NCBI GenBank assembly: GCA_028455995.1
Contig: JABELC010000004.1
Span: forward strand, 2,542,001 to 2,606,000
Source of the DNA: Scleromitrula shiraiana
Taxonomy: Eukaryota; Ascomycota; Leotiomycetes; Helotiales; Sclerotiniaceae
Direction of reading: 5' to 3'
DNA: 64,000 nt
Shown: positions 21,931 to 34,880 of the stretch, piece after piece
Layout of the letters: every line of letters starts with the position of its first letter
How positions within the stretch are numbered: position 1 is the stretch's first letter
The notes under the pieces: model-generated
The model's input: the letters and a program-made list of their open reading frames with translations, nothing else
The model's database searches: none
What the model was told of the DNA's origin: nothing
Made by a program: the position numbers and the translations under genes

Positions 21931-24090
21931 CTAACGTTCCGCAAGAGCTACTCTCACCCTCTTATCCTCATTAATCCACTTCTCAATCCTCTCCCCCACA
22001 TTCCCAACCAGGCTTTCATATTGTGGTCCTGGGAAAAAGAGTCCACAGTGTGCTCCCACTTCATCTACACCCTCCATGTAAACTCTAATCCAGCAATCAT
22101 CTCTCTTTCCACCCGACTCAGGAGGAAGCATGCAGAATTTTCTGTCTTTTTTCAGTTTCTCTGGTTTATTGGATGGTTGGTTTTCCTTGGCTGGTTTAGA
22201 TTTAGCTGCAGCAGCTGCTGCTGCCTGTCTTCTCTCTTGTTCTTCTTCTTTTTCCCTTTCTTTTTCTTCCTTCAGCCTTTGTTTCTGTTGAATCTTCATC
22301 TGTTTTTCTTCCTCTTGTCGGGCTTTCTTTTCTCTTTTCTCGATAAGCTTACGACGGTCTTTAAGAGCACTTTCTCGGTCTTTTAATGCTTGGTTGTAGG
22401 CTTTCATGACTCGTTTATGCTCCTTTTCAGCAATTTTGCGAGCGTCTTTATCGGTGTAAAGTTCTAATTGAATTGGTTGTGGCTCTGTTGGAACCTCGGG
22501 GATAGGAGGAAGTGGAGGTTGGTCAGATGCTGTCTGCACAGCGTTGGGGTTTGTCGTTTCCTGAGCACTTGAGGAACCGGTGACGACTTCGTTTTCATCA
22601 TCATCGATTGGCATCGAATCGATATGTTGCATCTCAGGTGGTTCTTGAACTGCGTCCTTGACTCCTGAATCCTCACCTAGTTCTTGCATCTGCTCCTCGA
22701 TTTGCAGGGAAGACCTTTCATTCTCTGATTCGTTGCTAGGCTCTTCTACAGCTATATTTGAAGCAGATATAGGAGACTGTGTCGCAGCGCGATCTAGACT
22801 TAGATTACTCATTCCACTTTCCGGAGCTGCGAGATTACTACTACTAGGCGCTGGACTAGAAACTGCTTTTGGCTTTTTTGGTCGGCCAGTACTAGCAGTA
22901 TAGTAATTGACAAATCTTCTGCGTGAATTGTTACTCCCAGAGCCTGTCCTCGCAGCAAGATCATCGACATCCTCTAAACCTCGTAATTTAGAATAACGAT
23001 TCATCATACCAGGATAATCTGTTAAACAGCCTCCAAATTCCAAATGTGACATAAAATACTGAGAGGTTGCAGATGTAAGTCCATTTAATTTTGCAACGGT
23101 ACCAACACCTTCTGCGTGCTTACTGATAAAATGTAGGAAGTTTTCAATCCCTTTTCGCTCTGGTATCCTGATATCATTTGGAAAAGGAGGATTATAATAT
23201 GGATCATTCAATGGAGGTGTAGCCAAGGAAGATGTGCTCAAACTATCACTTCTTTGCGACACGGACTCTGTTTCCGTCATGGAAACTCCAAGATTAGGTG
23301 TGGTCACTGGACTATTCATCGATATCGAACTTTCACTCATAGGTGATGCGGCTCCTTGCCTTGAACCAGGAGGGTCTGGTGCTGGTCGAAAAAGACTCCC
23401 TATTCCACTAACAATAACACCTGGATGCATACCTAAGAATGGTGTATCGAAATTAATAGTTCCCAATATTCTATGACGGAACGCTCGATTTGCAGGGGGA
23501 CTGGGTGGTTGAAGAGTGACTTCTGCTGATAGAATACCACCCATACTATGGCCAAGTAGAATGACATCTGTCGAAGAATCTTCATGAGGTTCCAGCCTGT
23601 GTATATATCAGTTATCCTTGTGGAATACTAGCTAAGATAAATGAGAGACTTACCATTTGCTAAAATCATCTCTGGCGAAATCGATGACTTTTCTAGATTT
23701 GTACCTAGGATAAATTTTGGTGTGTACAATATGAGTTTGCTCAAGTGTGATAGATAAAAGATTATGAACATGAGCTGGAAAGCTTTGAAAACTGGTTTCA
23801 TTGCCCATAAATCCATGAATATAAACAAGTAATAATTTGCGACGGCCATCTCGACCAGATTCTGAAGGTACTAAAGAATGTGTAGAAGACGACCTTGGAT
23901 CATGAGAACGCCATTGTTCAGATATCAACTCACTCCGTTTCGTTGCATCTTCTTCAGAATATGGTGGAGGAGGTGCTTGGATAGATTCTCCTCGTGGTGG
24001 AAGTGGGGGCGGGGTATTACGCCTTACAGTTGGAACTGCAGGAGGACGATCTTGTCGTGCCTTTTCTGCTAACTGAGCGGGAGTAGCCAT
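21931..24090 (-). CDS. Alpha/beta-hydrolase, DUF676-like serine esterase/lipase
   Basis: Two exons (23654-24090 and 21931-23596) with a 57-nt intron give 700 residues. A proline-rich N-terminus (TPPPLPPRGESIQAPPPPYSEE) is followed by LLLVYIHGFMGNETSFQSFP, the oxyanion-loop HGF motif of the DUF676 family. VILLGHSMGG, the nucleophile elbow, spans the region just after the intron, and INFDTPFLGMHPG follows. A long Ser/Pro-rich low-complexity middle comes next, then a highly charged coiled-coil-like stretch of KEKE repeats (about residues 505-620), and a conserved C-terminal cap with MLPPESGGKRDDCWIRVYMEGVDEVGAHCGLFF. No signal peptide is seen, so it is probably cytosolic or peripheral to membranes. 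The substrate is not known; DUF676 proteins are usually taken to be lipases. Confidence 0.85.
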
Positions 24091-26911
24091 CCTACTAACA
24101 AAAGTATGAATATAATTACTAATATCAAGCTTACTATATTGGTAATAAAATCAAAGTAAATATTTATGATGGAAGTTGGAATAACATATTGTTTTTTTGA
24201 TGTTGTCGATGTTGTTTGTTTATGTTTCGTTTGATCACGAACAATTTACAATATCAAGATTCTGGGCGGCTGGGTAATTTTTAGCTCATGTACAGCAAGC
24301 AAAATGCAATGTGACGCAGCAAGATCTTATCTATGGATATATGCATAACATTATTAACATAATTCTTTGAATTTTATGAAAAATGTAAATGAATTATTAT
24401 TATTATTCATCATCACCTACAAAACATGATTTCGATCTTGATTATTTATTGTTCGTTCTAGTTTTCCGAAATTTCGAAGTTTTGCCCAGGTGCTGTTCCA
24501 GATCTCTAAAACCAGGAGGATGAATATGTTGATCCTTTATTACAGAGGTTTCAAGTGAACTCACACCCTCTCTCCTATATTCAAACTCCTAACTTTCCAA
24601 GCCATTAGGTACTTAGGTACATTAGTACTATGTAGGTAGGGAGATAAGTACATTAATTTATTAATTTATTTGACCGAAGCCTAACACCGTTAATAGAAGT
24701 TTCAACGGGAAGAAGTTTCTTAGTTTCTTAGTTTCTTCTCAAATAGTATCCCGATACTTATTACATATTAAGTAGATGTACTTATTGATATATGAAAGTA
24801 CTGCTGTACCTAATCGTCAGTCAGGTACGTACTATATGTATGTATTATGTATGCATGTAAGTTCTGGCCAATATTATGTTGTGCACACACTGTAGCAACT
24901 GGACTGGGGCAGATTTTCAAGGTTTCATTTCTACCGCGGACACCTGGGCATCTGAAATTAATAAATACTACTTATTACTTATATCTGTACGGACTTAATA
25001 GTAAGTTGCTAAAGATTCAGCAAGCGCCCCCCTCCTCCCCCCCTTGATAAGTTTAGATTTCCACCGGCTTGATCAAAGCTCTCACACTAATGCATGTATG
25101 CAGAGTAGAGTAGAGTAGTAGTATCTTTGCCCAAGGTGAGGTTCTTTTTTTTTCTTTTGCACATACATACAATAATACATACAATAATACATGGGCCAAT
25201 ACATGGGCCAATACATACGGCGGTATACCCACGGGTAGTAAGTATATCTCACTAGTTTGAAAAGCCATCATCCCATGGATCGCTACAAAGTTCCTATTCC
25301 TCCTTGGAATTCCCCTCAATCATCTCGATGCTATTATAGAAACTAATTTAATTCGGAAAAATTTAGAATTATTTGATAAATCTATACGAAGTAACTACCA
25401 TGAAAAAGGCTGAACTTATATATTGGTTTATTGTTGAAGATCAATGAGTAGTAATAAATCAAAATTTCTCTTTTCTCACTCCCATTCCTATTCTCTTTCC
25501 CATCCTTCTTCTACCCTCTTCTTCCCCTTCAACAGGTGATGATGAACATGATGTGATTAGATCCCCAACGATCACCAACAAAAATAGCTTTGCCAAGGAC
25601 AGTAGTATCACTCGTATCCTAGTATAATAGCACGCACTCCACATGTGGTGGATGTTAAACTGTTTATAGTAGGCACCGCATATATCTCTACTATCTGGGG
25701 CTGCTAGGAGTGATTTTATGTGGATATCTTCTTTCCTCGTCTTCTCTTTCTTCTTCGCGGTTTTACCAAAGTATTATTAGATAACTCCCGAACATCCATA
25801 CTGTTCTGTACATATCTAGGTACGTGAGTACATTACTTACACATATGGAACTTCATCATCTGATTCATTTATTTCGCCTCAATTTGAAATTTGAAATTTG
25901 AAAATCTCAATCTCAATCTCAATCTTGATCTGAATCTGAATCTGGGATCTCATCTCATCTCATATCATCTCATATTTTCATAAAAGTAAGTAAGATATAA
26001 ATATAAAAATATTTGGGACGGTGGATGTATGCCATTATGGTGTGTGATAAGACGGGGGCGGGAAACCCTTGAGAGGTCAATGTGTTTCTTAGGTGAGAAA
26101 AAAACAACAAAAGAATAAAAACGGGTAAAAAGGAACCATTAAAAAAAAAAGCCTTAAAGCCACAGTCTAGGTACAAAAGTCTACAGTCTATTGTCGTTAC
26201 CATGGATTTGCGTACCTATGACCTAGGTAGGGTTCACTAGACTAGGCTCATCAGGTTTAATACTTTATGGATTTATCTACTATTGTATGTATTTAATTAT
26301 GTATGTATGTATGTATGTATGTATTTAATCCTTGTTCCTCGTGCTTATTCGAAAAAGTACCATGTTTTTTTTTCTTAATCTTCTCTTTAAGTTATAATTG
26401 GTCAATTAATTTAATTATCCACTTTAATCCTTGATAATTCACTTCTATATCGAGGTATCATTCGTCAACCGACTCTTACAAACTTATATTAGCGAGATTT
26501 GCTAGACCTTGACATAACTGCCCTGACTAAACTAAATTAGGAAGTCCACTTATTAATTGTACCTGAATAACAAAAGTACGAAAGTCACTTTAATCCCAAG
26601 TGCTCTTTCAATTATTATTATTATTATTATTACTACCTTATGTATGAAAGTAGGTGAATAATTCCCCAATTTTACCCTCTTACCCTTTTCACCTTTTCAT
26701 CTTTTCACCTTCTTCCATCTCCCCCTCAAAAAAGAAAAAAAAAAAAAAAAGATTGGATGTCAAGAGAATTGAGAATATCTTTCTCATGACGGCAATGAGG
26801 TGACTACCATTTGAAATTTATCGCGTCCAATTCGCGGAGTCACTCTTTTAAAAAATTCCCCTTATCAATAAAAGCGCTGTTGACGCAGCTGCAAAATATA
26901 ACGGGCACGCC
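24091..26911. other. Long intergenic region, low complexity
   Basis: About 2.8 kb of AT-rich DNA with simple repeats: ATACAATAATACATAC tandem copies (about 25165-25215), AATCTC repeats near 25907, GTATGTATGTAT near 26301-26322, ATT triplets and a poly-A run (about 26730-26750). Frames here are short and featureless. It must hold two divergent promoters; no gene is seen. Confidence 0.5.
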
Positions 26912-28552
26912 ATGAACGACGCTGAGCCATCACTCATTCTGGCCAGCCACGAGCATCATGAGAGGGCTCATCACAATCATTTATTACAACATCAAAAAGT
27001 TCACAACAAACGACAAACTATAATTGCCACTGCAACAGCACAGGCATCGGCTGTAACAGAAGTATTCCAAACTATCTCGGTGGTCCAACAAGTCGATGTT
27101 AATACTGATGGCTCAACCTTCGCGGTCCAGACTCTTCCTGCAAGTAATTACCCGTCACTCAATTTACAGTCGGCAACATCAACATCTGAGAACCCTTCCT
27201 CGAGCACCGATCTAAGTTCCCCGGCATCTACCGATATAGCTTCACAACCTACTTCATCTGGTCAAATCATACTATCGTTATCGTCGAGCACGGAAGTGAC
27301 TTCGACATCCATTCCTTCTAGCTTTTCTTCACCCACCCCTAATGCTAATACAACCTCATGTAAGTTTATAGATATAAACGACTATGAGTGAGAATATATA
27401 TATTGATATAACCTACCAGTAATTTCAAACTCTAGTAGCTCCAATTCCACCACTATCTCCTCGTCATCAATCGCCTCCTCGTCATCCACAACTAATACTA
27501 CAACAATTGCTGTCGTTGACTCGACAACGACTTCCTCTTTTGGTATTTTACCATCGACCGGGGCATCTTCCTTTCCGTCAACAATAACATCATCATTTTC
27601 GTCCCCTTCTTCAGCCTTTTCTTCGGCATCTTCCATCTCGAGCTCGTCACCATTCTCATCATTTTCATCTTCTTTCTCTGGTTCTCAATCAGGCTCGGCT
27701 ACTGGTAGTGTTTATGTTGGTGGCGGAGGAGGTGGAGGAGGAACTGGTGTAGCAACGGGAAGCAGCTCTCCTACTGGTACTGCAACTGCCGGGAGTGGCA
27801 ATGCAACAGACGATGGCACTGCTCCATCCACACCGACAATAGTGGGTGGCGTCGTTGGAGGAGTTGCCGGACTTGCTGCTATACTTTTTATCCTCCTATT
27901 TGTGCTGAGATGGAAAAAGAAGAATGGAGGTATGCTAGCACTGGGAAGTGTTAATAGAGACCTTCCTGCTGCAGGTGGTAGCGGTGGCAGTGGTGGCGGG
28001 CCAAATATGCTTCCTCTTCAGCCTTCACGTAGTATGACTGAGCGTCGATCACTCGCTATGTCAGTTCCTGCAGCTCTAGCTGGTCTTGCTGGAAACAAGC
28101 GTTCTTCGCAGAAAACAGATACCATATCCTCCGCTGGAAGTGAAAGAGGCTTCTATAGGGTGTCTGGAAAGAAGCTTCCGTCAGTTTTGCAACATGGCGG
28201 GGACGGTTATGGAGGAAGCGGTCATGATCCAAATCCGAACACATTAAGCGGCTCATCGTTCTATCCTTCTGGGGTACCAGCTGTTCCGAACCCAAATACC
28301 TTGAGCGGGACTTCTTTCTACCAAGATGATCAGGGATTTTATGGTGGGCATGCCAGTCCAACCTTTGAAGCTACAACTGCAAGAGATTCAGGTATACCAA
28401 TGATGAGACCCAGTCCAGCCAGGACACCTGTCACAGAACACGGGCCATTTTCAGATATGCCTGCTCCTCCACCTCCAAGGCCTGATGTTCTTGGTCGCTC
28501 GCATCCCTCTCAGGATGGATCTCACACCTCTAGATTTACGGAAGAAGTCTGA
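26912..28552 (+). CDS. Ser/Thr-rich single-pass membrane protein (sensor-like)
   Basis: Two exons (26912-27359, 27420-28552) joined by a 60-nt intron give 526 residues. A His-rich start ends at a dibasic KR site (KVHNKRQTIIATA), then about 240 residues of Ser/Thr-rich, presumably O-glycosylated sequence. A Gly-rich hinge (VYVGGGGGGGGTGVATG) leads to one transmembrane helix, IVGGVVGGVAGLAAILFILLF, with a basic stop-transfer RWKKKNGG. The cytosolic tail of about 205 residues carries two copies of an NPNTLSGxSFY motif. The layout is that of Mid2/Wsc-like or axial-budding-type fungal surface proteins, but no named family is recognised. There is no signal peptide at this start, so either the first coding exon lies upstream or the helix acts as the anchor. 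Confidence 0.7.
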
Positions 28553-31134
28553 AAGAAGATTTCTTTCTAAGAAATGTCCGTATACTTGGTTAGCGGATTC
28601 CCGATATAAATAACTGTGAAGCTTTTTTTGCTTCCTTGTAGATATTGTTGGGGTTTCCGCATCTGGAGTCAATCTTCTTCTTTGGGTTGCCCTTGGATAC
28701 TTATTGCAGCTCGGCATTGGGATTGGCGTTTATTCTGATGTACAGGACACTTTTGTTTTATTTATTTTGATACCAGTGAGCGCGGAGAGATCTCTACATA
28801 TCACATTTGCTGCTTTGTTACGTTATGACACTTCTTGGCACCACCGCCCTTTGGTGGGGATTTGAGTTGGGATATAACACATACACTCACACTTTTTTTT
28901 TTCAACTTTATATTGGTATATATGTTTGTACCAAATACCTACCTACCTTGTTTTGACCATCTTTCTCTCTAGATGATAGAGAGGGGGAAAGCTTTAATGA
29001 TGATCGATCTATCTGTTGGATAATATGGGCGCCGAGCCGAACCGAGCCGAGCTTTTTGTAGTTACTTTTATTGTACTTACGGGGCGATTTGGCATGGCAT
29101 GGCAGATGGCATGGCGTGTGTGGAAAGAAAGAAGGAATGGGAAATCTAATATCAGATTTATGGATTATAAAGATAATGTCTTCTCATGTTTTCGTACTGT
29201 ATTATCGTAATGTCTCGTATTATATTTGATGATACTGTTAATACCTAAAGATGTAACTCTTGACGTGAATTACTGTATATGTGCTTTGTGTGTGTATGTA
29301 TATACCGGGTCGCATGGCAATATGATGCAACCTCGGCATCTTCACAGCATACATATAATAGAGATTCAACCCAGCAGGCCACCTAATTACCTACGCGCCT
29401 ACCTACGGTCCGTCGATGCGAAGGGGGAAAAAAAAAGCACTTGTGCTGTGCTGTGCTGTGCTGTGCTGTACTGTAGGTATAGTATACAGTAGACCTATTC
29501 GATAACCCCACCAAGCTTCTCAGACATCCCTATTCAATCTGTGACACCGCTGAAACGAACTGCTTTCTTTACCTTACCCGGCAATTTTTTGAACCCCCCC
29601 TCTCCCTGCATTGACGAAACATTTGTTGATTGTTGATTGTTGATTGTTAATTCATGTTGCATGGCCATCGTTGTGTTTTTGTTTGTGGAACGGTGGGAGA
29701 GGTTGGGGATTGGAATGTACTAGGGGTGGTTGGTGGTAGTGAGAGGGGAGGGGAGGAGAGGAGAGGGAGGGGAGCGGAGGGGATAGATGGGTTATGTACC
29801 GGTATGTATGGTTTTTGGGAGCCTGAGAGGTCGGGGGAGGAATTTTTGGTGTTGGGGAAGGGGTGGGGAGATGGGGTTGGATGGAAGGAAGTGTACGTTG
29901 AGATTACTGGCTGCATTGTAGAAGATCTTCAGAAGAGAAGAGGTATAATTTGGATTGAGGACTTTGAGGTTGAGGTTGCACGGGATAAGTATTGAGTGTA
30001 CCTGGGGGTTCAAATGTCATATCATGTTCTACAGAACTAGATAATGTGATGGGTTGTTTTGTGTATAGTAGTATAGTATAGTATGTTGATACTACGATGA
30101 AGGAGGGGATCGATGTTCTTCCAAGTTTGTTGGTTCGCTTTCACTTCATTTCAATATGCTTGGACTGTTATGAGGCTTGGTCTGGGGATGGGATGGGATG
30201 GGATGGGATGGGATGGGATGGGTATCTACATCCATAGTACGTACCTACTGTGTAGGTATATAGTATGTAGTTCTAGATGTTTGGCTAGGAGGGGTCTGGA
30301 AGGTATGATTGTATAAGCAACAAGATTGAGATGGATGATGAGACGAGATCAACAAACCATGTATCAGAATTTGTACCTGTACCAGTACCAGTACCAGTAC
30401 CGATACATTGTTAATTGTTAATCAGGAACTATGGGTGTGTGTGATGGCAAATGGTGAGATAGAGGGCGGGCGGCTTCCTCTTTCATTTATGCAGGTCCCA
30501 TGGTACTGGATGACCTCACCTAATATAACAATGCTTATTGTCTTCTTTGGGGGGTTTTTTTATCATTCCTACTGGTTCTTTTATATCTTCTTTGAAATCT
30601 CTTAGACGCTGCCTAGAAATTGAATAGTTATATATTTGTAAGCAAGCATACGTAAAGGTAGATCTTCGACCGTACTCCTCATCATTGATTTTTATTTACT
30701 CGTAGGGTGAATGGATGCTTGCTACCCACATATTCATTCCCCCGAAACATCACAAACGACCCCTCGGTAAGATATCTTTGACTTTGACTTACAAAAATTC
30801 AACAGCTTGTGATTCTTTTACTTGAATATTATATCAGCGAAGTGAGGCAACATTTTTTTATTCGTCATCTACTCCTTCCTGTAGGATCCACATACCACAC
30901 CTCCATCATAAAGAGATATTATTCTGGTCAACCAATACATAGCCCACATAGGCAATAAGCGGGACTCATCTCGACCCTGAATACTGCGATCTCCAAAGGC
31001 TGTACGAATACGAAACCCAGGTTTATTACCAAGACGGTACCACGAAGAGCTCAAGGCACGGCAGACAATTTTAGTCTCTTTTCCACACTTTCTTGATATC
31101 AAAACCTATTCATCATACTATGCGATAATCAGCG
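28553..31134. other. Long intergenic region with G-rich tracts and short tandem repeats
   Basis: About 2.6 kb without a supported gene. A G/A-rich strand (29690-29900) contains chance frames on both strands. Microsatellites: TGCTG copies (29446-29470), GGGAT x7 (about 30186-30221) and ACCAGT units (about 30378-30402). The last few hundred bases should contain the promoter of the zinc-cluster gene. Confidence 0.5.
30186..30221. repeat. GGGAT pentamer repeat
   Basis: About seven tandem GGGAT copies in the spacer between the membrane-protein and zinc-cluster genes. Confidence 0.85.
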
Positions 31135-34100
31135 ATGATGGATTCCATGCATCATGACAGCAATTCATTTATTCCCCAGATGCCGGCGCCGCCTCTGATG
31201 AACCCCCCACCTCAAATCTTCGGAGCTTACACTGCAGATGGTTTGCCGATACCCTCAACATTACCTGATTTAACTGGTCCGCTTTTCGGTGATGGAACCC
31301 TTCTGGATGAGAGCAATGAGGCGAAGAGGAGAAGGATAGCTAGAGTACGATATGAATATTTTTCTTTTACCTTTCCTGCGAAAGTGCGGGGATGGATGGA
31401 TGGATGGATGGGAATTTCATGGCTGACTGATTATGATGGCAGGCTTGTGATATGTGTAGGAAGAAAAAGATTAAGTGCGATGGAAAGCTACCGGCTTGTA
31501 CGCATTGCACCAATTATAAAACGGAATGTGTTTTTACGCAGGTTGAGAAGAAGAGAAATCCTCCAAAAGGGTGAGAAGGCTTCATATACATGGATTGTGC
31601 TGTTGGATGGTTGCTGATATTGGGTAGAGCGAAATATATCGAAGGTCTCGAAAACCGTTTGGGTCGCATGGAAAGTTTGTTAAGACTCTCTGGTTCGTCA
31701 CCAAACATGAATCCGGACAGCCGAAGAGGGAGGCGTTTTGACAGTTAGCTTACAATGTTTTAGGACTCCTCAATGAAGATGATAATGGACGGACGGATTT
31801 AGGCATGTTGGAGAAGAAGTTGCAGGACAGAAATCAATCGCGAAGAGCATCGGCTATACCGGGTTCGAACCCAACATCCCCAGCACAAAGTACACCTGGA
31901 CCTACGGATGGGAATTCCTCTACACCTCGCAGTCTACTAGCTTCTCCGGAACCGCATCATAAAGACGCCGAAAAACGTAATAGTAAGGATAGTAAGGATG
32001 GGGACAGTGAGAAGAAGGAAGAGCCTGTTGAGGCGCTTTCTGATATGATGTGCTCACTTGTTACAAACAACTGTGGGGAAACTCGATATATAGGTATGGG
32101 GTTAGCGGGGTATAATTGAGTTCTGCTAATAAGTGATAGGATCATCTTCTGGTTTCTCTATCTTCTCACCGAAAGGTATTCAATGGGTTAATGAAAAGAC
32201 TGGCGATTCATCTTTTCAGGAAATGATATCATCAGCTTCGGTGGATGATAATAATGTAATGTATTGGAAGCCGGAAGTATTCGCCGATTTATTTCACCGG
32301 CCAATTTTTAACCGACTACCCCCAAAGAACGAATGCGTATCTTTACTTAAGGACTTTTTCGAGAACTTCAATTGCATGTTTCCGCTTTTCCATCAACCGA
32401 CTTTCATGCATCTGGTCGATCGGCAATATTCCGCGGATCCATACGAGGGCTCGGGTTGGTGGGCTAGTCTTAACGTTGCATTGGCTATTGCCCATCGTCT
32501 TCGTGTTATGAGCCATCTTGTACCTCAGGATGAAGACACCAAAGCTTGGGGCTATTTGAAAAATGCCATGGGTGTGTTCACCGAGCTTACGATGCGAAAC
32601 ACCGACCTTCTCAGCGTACAAGCGCTTTTGGGTATGGCACTATTCATGCAGGGCACACCTAATCCTCAGCCTTCTTTCTTCCTTGTAGCTGCTGCCATTC
32701 GATTATCACATAGTATTGGATTACACAAGCGAGGCTCTGGATTTAATCTCAATCCTGTGGAGATTGAGCAGCGAAAACGAGTCTTCTGGATTGGTTACAT
32801 GTTGGACAAGGATATTTGTCTTCGTTCTGGGAGACCTCCTGCGCAAGATGATGACGACATGAATGTTGAGCTACCTAGTGCTGATCCAGAAGACAATATT
32901 GGTAATATTCCATTAGCCGACGGAAAAGGCAAAGTGAACTTATTCCGTTTGATGTGTGAATTTGCAACAATCGAAAGCAAGGTATACAAGCAGCTCTATT
33001 CGACCAAAGCCTCCAAGCAATCCGATGGAGAACTCCTCAACACAATTGGGGAGCTCGATTCTCAGCTCGAGGAATGGAAAGATAGTATCCCGGTTGATTT
33101 CCGTCCAGAGCATGAAATCAAAGCTTCACATACACCTTTAATACTTCACGTTGTTGTCCTTCATTTTGCTTATTACAATTGTCTTACTACGATTCATCGG
33201 ATGTCTGTTCATCATGGATATTGGACCAGTCGCCTTTCTAATTACGCTATCCAGGGGTTGAATGCTAGACCTTTGAATCCACGGGTATTCTCTTCGGCTG
33301 CTTTGTGCGTTTCGGCTGCTCGCGCTTCTATACATCTAATCAAATATGTTCCTCAGGGTGACTTTGCTTGTGTCTGGTATGCTCATTATTCCACCCTTTT
33401 ACCTTGAGAGCATCACTAATCTATGTAGGCTTATTTTGTACTTTCCTGTCTCTGCATTGGTGACACTTTTTGGAAATATATTGCAAAATCCTCAGGATCC
33501 TCGAGCTCGATCCGATGTACGCCTTATGAACCTTGTTGTTAATTTCCTCTCCATGTTGGGTGCGGAGGAAGAGAATGGAGGGGTAAAACGCATGTTGGGG
33601 GTCTGCTCTGAGTTTGAGAGAATTGCAAAGGTTGTTCTCGATAAAGCAGAAAAGGAGACTTCCTCGAGGAAGAAACGTAAGAGTCATGATGATACGGCTA
33701 AATATTCACATGTTTCGAGGGCTGGACAATCACAAACACCGATGAATAACACCCAGCCGCCAATGCCAGGCGTCTTTTCGCCAAACATGACGGCACATTT
33801 GAATCCTCAGAACGGTTTTAGTCCAATGCAAGGCTCATCACCGAACTCGAATTGGCAGCCTGATTTCAGTGCCGGTGGAAGTGATTATATGGGACCCGTG
33901 GCAACACCTTTTGGAGATATTCAGGGATTCACCAATGGAAATGAGATCAATTCTCCATTGAACCCTCAGGCGTTCCAACAACCGTTCGTTCCTCAGGATT
34001 TGTGGCAGATGCCTATGACCCTTGAGTGGGACTGGGCTGAAATGACTGGTGGTGCTTATCAAAGCTTTGAGAATGGTATTGTGGGGGACCCGAATCTGCA

Positions 34101-34143
34101 TATTAATAATAATGCTCATTTACAACATCAGGGTGGAATTTAA
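31135..34143 (+). CDS. Zn2Cys6 fungal transcription factor with Fungal_trans domain
   Basis: Six exons (31135-31344, 31443-31570, 31628-31692, 31764-32093, 32140-33376, 33429-34143) give 894 residues. A basic stretch KRRRIAR is followed by the zinc binuclear cluster at about 72-99 with spacing C-x2-C-x6-C-x6-C-x2-C-x6-C (CDMC...[11 protein letters not shown]...C). A linker ([11 protein letters not shown]) and a leucine-containing dimerisation helix ([22 protein letters not shown]) follow. An acidic, Ser-rich spacer leads to the middle-homology domain, with [35 protein letters not shown] and [29 protein letters not shown]. The tail is Gln/Pro-rich and could be an activation domain. Nuclear. 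The target genes cannot be told from the sequence, and it is far from the PKS. The zinc-cluster codons begin exactly at exon 2. Confidence 0.92.
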
Positions 34144-34880
34144 CTTAGCCCGGGCATATGATTTTGGCGTTAGTTTTAATGGCATGGGATGGGTGGTTAA
34201 TGGATGGATGGATTGATGGGTGTTATTTGGTGGCATAGGGGCATGGATGGGATGTATGGTATTGGTTAGATACGAACTTACTGATGGGATTTGACAGGCA
34301 TTGACTTTGCGTGGAGGTTTATGGCGTATTGATGAATGGGCCCATATGGATTGAGGTGTTATTTGTCTGCTTTTTACATATTGCCTTCTATTTTCTTGAT
34401 TTGTAGTATGGTTGATGGGTGTACAATATCACTCTTCTCAATATTTGTACTTGTTCTCAATCACTGGACTCCTGGGTTGGGCAGTGTATTAATTATACAA
34501 TGTATTAATTATACAATCGTAAATTGCTATTTAGGTCTTTGACACTTTTTCATATATGATTAATAGGATGTTTTATATTATCAAGTAAATTTATGTATTT
34601 TGGATAATTTTTGAGGCAATGCTTCGAGACCATATAAAAAGTGCGCTAGTGGTTACTCTCACTAATCAAAATAATCAACTGCATCATTACGGCGATCCAA
34701 CCGATATTTGCCATTCACCACTAACTCCGAAGTCAACAAAAACCACTTCCAACCACTTCCTTCAACTATATGAATTCAGTGGTTAAAGCCACTTCAAGTA
34801 CAATACAGCGGTTTCTAACAAGCCGCTTCTTCTCTTGTCGAATTGATTAAGCCACGCACACACCGAAAAGCTAGCCAAGC
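34144..34880. promoter_or_regulatory. Spacer and promoter of the m-AAA protease gene
   Basis: About 740 bp. Repeats of ATGGATGG occur in the 3' region (34190-34250) and TGTATTAATTATACAA is duplicated at 34484-34518. No gene. Confidence 0.4.

Noticed and set aside
29647..30013. Long frames on both strands in the G-rich spacer
   Set aside because: They mirror one another across a G/A-rich strand and translate to Pro/Ser or Gly/Arg strings, a composition artefact.
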